From NCBI GenBank assembly GCA_002179805.1, contig NAVB01000684.1, positions 1 through 54,270 on the forward strand: a stretch of DNA of 54,270 nucleotides, read 5' to 3'. Below the pieces are notes generated by a model. The model saw only the letters and a program-made list of their open reading frames with translations, was not told the DNA's origin and made no database searches. Below are positions 50,226-54,270 of this stretch, piece by piece. Within the stretch, counting starts at the first letter, position 1; every line of letters begins with the position of its first letter. The DNA comes from Acanthamoeba lenticulata (Eukaryota > Discosea > Longamoebia > Acanthamoebidae). The translations under genes were made by a program, and so were the position numbers.

Positions 50226-53200
50226 ATGGCACAACAACAGTCAGAGAGGAAAACGCTTCCGGTCTCCTTTCGCGTTCGTGCCATCGATGATATTCAGTCG
50301 CCCGAACCGGGCGCCCTCTGCTTCCGCAAGGGGGAAATGGTGGTGGTGAGCGAGATCGAGGCCGTGGGAAAGGCCTTTGGAACATACTACAACAAGAAGG
50401 GCTGGTTCGCCCTGGACCAAGTGGTGGTGGTGGAGCCCAGCAGTCCAAGGACGAGCCCGCGGAGTCCGCGCGGGGGCTCCTTCATCGAGCAGCGCCCGCT
50501 CTCAATGAGCGGAAGCGCTGTCGGGGTGTCGCCTCCGTCCAAGAATCGCCCGACGGCCAAGAAGCTCTCCAGCTTCTTGTGGAAGACGCGCGACGAGCGC
50601 AGTGGCGAGATCGCCGGCACCACCGGATGTGCGTGCACCGCTCTTGGTCCTCCTGCCGCGCTCCCCCAAGGCCTCCACCGCTCACAGGACGCCCCTTCTT
50701 GCTTTCTCTCCTCACTCTCGCGCTCAGCAAACATCTTGGTCAGCCCCGGCGAGAAGGAGGAGCAAGCACAGAACGAAGAGAAGCAGGCCAAAAAGCCCTC
50801 TGATATGATCAAGCTGCGGCTCATGTGGCGCCGCTCCGTCACGGAGAAGCCCGCCGGTACGTACGCTGCTGCTGTTGCTGCGTCGTCGAGCGCGACGTGC
50901 ACTCAAAGATTGGGTGTTGTTCACTTCCACCTGCAGCACCCACGAAGCGACACGAGTTTGGCGTGCCGTTGGAGGAGCTGGCGCAGCGCGACACTGCCGT
51001 GCGGGGCGTCCCCTGCATCGCGTTCGTGCTCATTCACCACCTCATCGAAAATGGTTCGTGCCTTTCCCTTCCGCCTCTCGGTCTGATGATTCCGGCTTAC
51101 GCGGGCCCTACGCCACCAGCGTTGGATCTGGAGGGCGTGTTCCGAATATCGGTGTCGTTTCCTGACCTGGCGGAGATGAAGGAGAGCCTCGAGACTGGTG
51201 CGTGCTCCAGCCATCTCACGTTCACAGGAGAAGCTTGTGTGGGCTGACAGTCGGTTTACGCCACACGCAAATCGCAGGACCACCGCGCCTGATGGATTCC
51301 AATGCCAACCCGCACGCTGTGGCTTCCACGCTCAAGCAGTTCTTCCGTGAGCTGCCGGACCCGCTCCTTACTTTTCCCCTCTACGACCGATGGATGGACA
51401 CTGGCGGTAACACAACCTTCTCCCCCACCCCAAATGCGTGTGTGGACATACCGGGTGGAACGAGGCCATGTGTCGCTGACTTGGGGCCTTGGCTGAGCGC
51501 AGAGCTTCCCGACATGGCTGAGCGCAAGCAAAAACTGATGGAGCTCATTAAGGAACTGCCAGAGACCCACCAGCGCACACTGCACTTTTTGATTACCTTC
51601 CTCAAGGTGGTATCCCTCCATTCGGAGGTCAACAAGATGTCGACCCTCAACCTGGGCGTAGTCTTCGCGCCCAGCATCCTGCGCCGCAAAGTCGAAACGA
51701 AAGTAAGTCATCTTCCCCCCCCCCGCTCTACACACATGTAAACTGACCTGACGGTGCCGCAGGACGATTTCATGAGGATGGAAACCCAACGCGGTATTGT
51801 TGAAACCTTCCTGGACGATTACGAAGACATCTTTCCCAAGCTCTTCCCTGATGCGGTTCGTACAAGCAGAACTTTGTTTTTTTTTTCTCTATTTTTTCTT
51901 TTTTGCTTCCTTTTCCGTAAGAAGTTTAACTTCCTCTGGCTCACCGGCACGAGCGGGCGCAGGAGCTGGAAGACAGCCAGTCCTCCTTCGAGGCGGACGG
52001 CCCGTGGTCAGAGGAACGACTTCTGGCATTGCTTCGGCCAGCCGAAAAGGACACGTCCCTGTGGCGCTCTGGCGGAAGCGAAATCCGCACTCCCCCTGCT
52101 CGGGTACCTCCAGTCCTCATGTGCCTTTCCCTACTTCACCTCGAGTGACTCGTCAAGTGGGGCACAACTTGCGTGACGTTAGGATGAATCGCCGAGCGCC
52201 TCGCAGGCTTATATCAAAGATCATTCGCCCACGGAGGGAGCTCGTCTGCAGCAGAGCGGGGACTCCCCGATCAACACCCCGCCCAAAGACAAGCGCGACA
52301 AGACCTCAACTGAGGACGACCACTCCAGCGAATCTGATGACGACGACACCAGCGGAAAGCGGAAGAAGGCACGGGGCCGGAGCAAGTCCTCCTTAGAGAG
52401 GGGAACCAAGCATGGGAAGGAGGACAAGGAGCGGCGCAAGCGAGACAATGAGGGCAAAAAAGCCGAGAGGAAGAAGAAGGATAAGACCAAAGAGAAGGAC
52501 GACAAAGAGGACAAAGAGCCCATGGAAGACAAAGAGACTGCTAAAGACGACGAGGAGAAAGCACGGGACAAGCCGCCCGAACTCAAGAAGTACGCACGCT
52601 TTTGTCCTCCTGAGCAGCCCACAGTTTGGCCCTCAACACGGTATTCCCCACAGGCGAAGCAGCATCGCGTTTGCCGATACGCCGCCCGCGACGCGAGTGA
52701 TTGCCAGCCCAGTCCGGCGAAACTCGGAGTCGCCCAAGAACGAGCTCAAGAGGCGGTCCACCACGACATGTACCCAACTGCTACCTCCTTCAGTTGGTCG
52801 TGCGCGCGCGCTGACGGTCATCCCTCCAATTTAATTGCAGCAATACCATCGTCCGTCGAGAGCGACGCGAGTGAGCCCACGTCACCAATCACAGTGACCG
52901 ATGAAAAGGAGCTCAGCGCGATGGCCAAGGAGCTCATTGCGCAAGTGGAGGCCCTGAAAAGCGAGGGCAGGTGGGTCGAGCTCGAGAATGAAAGCAAGCG
53001 GATGGAGTGGTCCTGGCTGGAGCAAGTACGTGTCGACGATTCGAGTGTACACCACCAGTTGCACTCACAACTGGAATGCGCGCAGGAGAAAGAGAAGATG
53101 GAGGCGTCTCTGCGGTCGCTCCACCGGGAGATCGAGCAGAAGAAGCAGGAACTCGCCAAGCTGGAGGAAGAATGCCAAAAGCAGCGGGGCGAGGCACGCC

Positions 53201-53259
53201 CACCAAGCCACAACCACGAAGGCAAGCCCAAGAAGTCCAAATCCCAGGACAAGGTCTGA
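50226..53259 (+). CDS. SH3-RhoGAP protein with coiled-coil tail
   Basis: Switches off Rho-family GTPases. The ATG 50226 (MAQQQSERKTLPVSF). SH3-like domain at residues 13-75: FRVRAIDDIQSPEPGALCFR, KGEMVVVSEIE, KGWFALDQVVVVEP. A Ser/Pro linker follows. RhoGAP domain over about seven exons: HEFGVPLEELAQRD, VPCIAFVLIHHLIEN, LDLEGVFRISVS (with the catalytic Arg finger), NANPHAVASTLKQFFRELPD, PLLTFPLYDRW, LPETHQRTLHFLITFLKVV and NKMSTLNLGVVFAPSILRR. The C-terminal third is Lys/Glu/Asp-rich (near 52270-52570), then two coiled coils (ELSAMAKELIAQVEALKSEG, EIEQKKQELAKLEEECQKQ), ending KSQDKV-stop at 53259. Exon joins in 51860-52250 are unclear. The family acts on actin and endocytosis; the exact GTPase cannot be told. 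Confidence 0.85.
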
Positions 53260-53541
53260 GATTGGTCTGAGGGTCGACGTGCGCGCCATGCAGCGCAACA
53301 AGATCAGCTTGTATTCAACACAAACACAACCAGAGTTCAACTCGCCTTGCCAGATTGGTGTGCAGAAGAATGGGAAATGCTATTGACGGAAGTGTAAAAG
53401 ACAACAAAGTAGTGTGCGGTTTGGGGGGTGAGGTGTTTGCTCCGGCCGGTGGGCAGAGGCCTGGCGAGTGAAGATGACGAGAGGCTCGGCGCCAGCAAGC
53501 CCTGCCCAGGGGATGTTGGGGCTGGAGTGAGACGCATCACC
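53260..53541. other. Convergent 3' region
   Basis: Between the stops of the RhoGAP gene (+) and the lectin gene (-). Nothing else is seen. Confidence 0.5.
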
Positions 53542-54270
53542 TCAGTAGTAGCTCTTGCCATCGCACTCGGGGTAGCACTGGCGCTCCTTGGGGCACTTGT
53601 CGCCCGAGGCCAGGTACTTGCCGTAGGAGTCCGGGTAGCAGCCGTTGCTGTCGGCGTAGAAGACACCCGAGCCGATCTCCTTGGGGTAGCAGCCGCGGCC
53701 GTCGCGGTAGTACCAGGTCTTGCCGATCTTGCGCGGGCAGCAGCCGTTGCCGTCCTTCCACTGGTTGTAGGGGCACTGCTTGTTCTCCTGCGATGTGGTC
53801 TTGTGCTCCTGCGACGTAGTCTTGTGCTCCTGCGACGTGGTCTTGTGCTCCTGCGACGTGGTCTTGTGCTCCTCCGTCGTGGTCTTGTGCTCCTGAGTGG
53901 TGGTCTTGTGCTCCTCCGAGGTGGTCTTGGGAGGGTAGTAGTGCGTGGTGGTCTTCTCCTCGCTCGTGGTCTTGGGAGGATAGTACTTGGTCGTGGTCTG
54001 CTCCTCGCTGGTCGTCTTGGGCGGGTAGTACTTGGTCGTGGTCTTCTCCTCGCTCGTGGTCTTGGGAGGGTAGTACTTGGTCGTGGTCTGCTCCTCGCTG
54101 GTCGTCTTGGGCGGGTAGTGCTGGGTCGTGGTCTTGTAGTCGTGCTTGGGGCGGATGCACTGCTCATAGCACTTGCGATCATGCGGGCAGTACTTGCCAG
54201 CCTCGAGGTATTCGCCCTTCTCGTCCGGGTAGCACCTGCTCATCCGCCAACGAGCCGGGGGTCGTCAGCC
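53542..54270 (-). CDS. Leo-type cyst-wall lectin, 5' end beyond the window
   Basis: Secreted cellulose-binding cyst-wall protein by family. Read from 54243 leftward it shows the last four Cys of an 8-Cys domain (CYPDEKGEYLEAGKYC, CYEQC). A Thr/Lys/His/Pro/Glu-rich spacer follows, then a complete C-terminal 8-Cys domain: CPYNQWKDGNGCC, GRGCYPKEIGSG, NGCYPDSYGKYLASGDKC, QCYPEC, ending DGKSYY-stop at 53542. The two domains resemble each other (CYPD..G.YL..G..C). Leo lectins of Acanthamoeba are described with two 8-Cys domains, sometimes split by a Thr/Lys/His-rich spacer, and this fits. The first four Cys and the signal peptide should be in an upstream exon past 54270. An acceptor-like GAGCAG sits just at the frame start, so the in-frame ATG at 54243 is probably not the true start. 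Confidence 0.8.
53785..54135 (-). repeat. Nested coding repeats in the lectin spacer
   Basis: Five 15-residue units of the type YYPPKTTSEEQTTTK (about 54135-53910) are followed by about six 7-residue units of the type EHKTTSQ (about 53915-53785). In the first block Q and K alternate after SEE, so the real unit may be a 30-residue dimer. Thr density suggests O-glycosylation. Confidence 0.88.

Noticed and set aside
1..54270. tRNA, rRNA, CRISPR arrays and transposases
   Set aside because: No A-box/B-box pair, no rRNA-like stretch, no regular spaced repeats of array type, and no transposase or reverse-transcriptase motif was seen on either strand. A tRNA search program could still find one that I missed.

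Overview
The window looks like nuclear DNA of an amoeba, most likely Acanthamoeba. Coding DNA is GC-rich. Genes are packed on both strands with gaps of about 50 to 550 bases. Most genes are split by short GT-AG introns, often with GTACGT-like donors. The proteins fit a free-living amoeba: kelch surface receptors, TKL, PAK and NEK kinases, RasGAP and RhoGAP regulators, and at the right edge a cyst-wall lectin of the Leo type (8-Cys domains with a Thr/Lys/His-rich spacer), which is known from Acanthamoeba. All gene models were joined by hand from reading frames and splice signals. Exon ends are therefore proposals.

Layout. Bases 1-1960: gene remnants, including an HSPA12-type Hsp70 fragment. 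1964-4932: a Golgi-type alpha-1,3-fucosyltransferase. 5342-6070 (-): a small membrane-anchored coiled-coil protein. 6426-8374: a TKL-like kinase lacking its catalytic core. 8493-9253 (-): an unknown gene. 9430-11393: a frame-broken kelch surface-protein locus. 11454-12441: a PAXX-like DNA-repair factor. 12527-15357 (-) and 15688-17640 (+): a divergent pair made of a cytochrome P450 reductase-like diflavin enzyme and a hybrid cluster protein, both starting with mitochondrial-type presequences. 17868-20533 (-): a Gln/Pro-rich multi-pass membrane protein. 20593-21894 (-): COQ3. 22079-25989: a PH-CRIB-kinase PAK. 26212-29158: an orphan multi-pass membrane protein. 29298-32559: a GRAM domain joined to a NEK-like kinase.

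From 33112 to the right edge come an intronless orphan, a BTB protein with a COP1-type WD40 propeller, a SIRT7-like sirtuin without its catalytic His, a TPRA1-like seven-helix protein, an eIF4E of the 4EHP class with His at the first cap-stacking position, a RasGAP-DEP protein, mitochondrial bL34, an ankyrin-LRR protein, an SH3-RhoGAP and the Leo lectin cut by the window end.

Best candidate for an undescribed system: the head-to-head pair at 12.5-17.6 kb. Hybrid cluster protein needs an electron donor. A diflavin reductase with its own presequence, sharing a 330-base promoter region, could be that donor in the mitochondrion. Next in interest are the BTB/COP1-WD40 fusion (a possible cullin-3 version of COP1), the catalytically altered sirtuin, the GRAM-NEK fusion and the His-type 4EHP.
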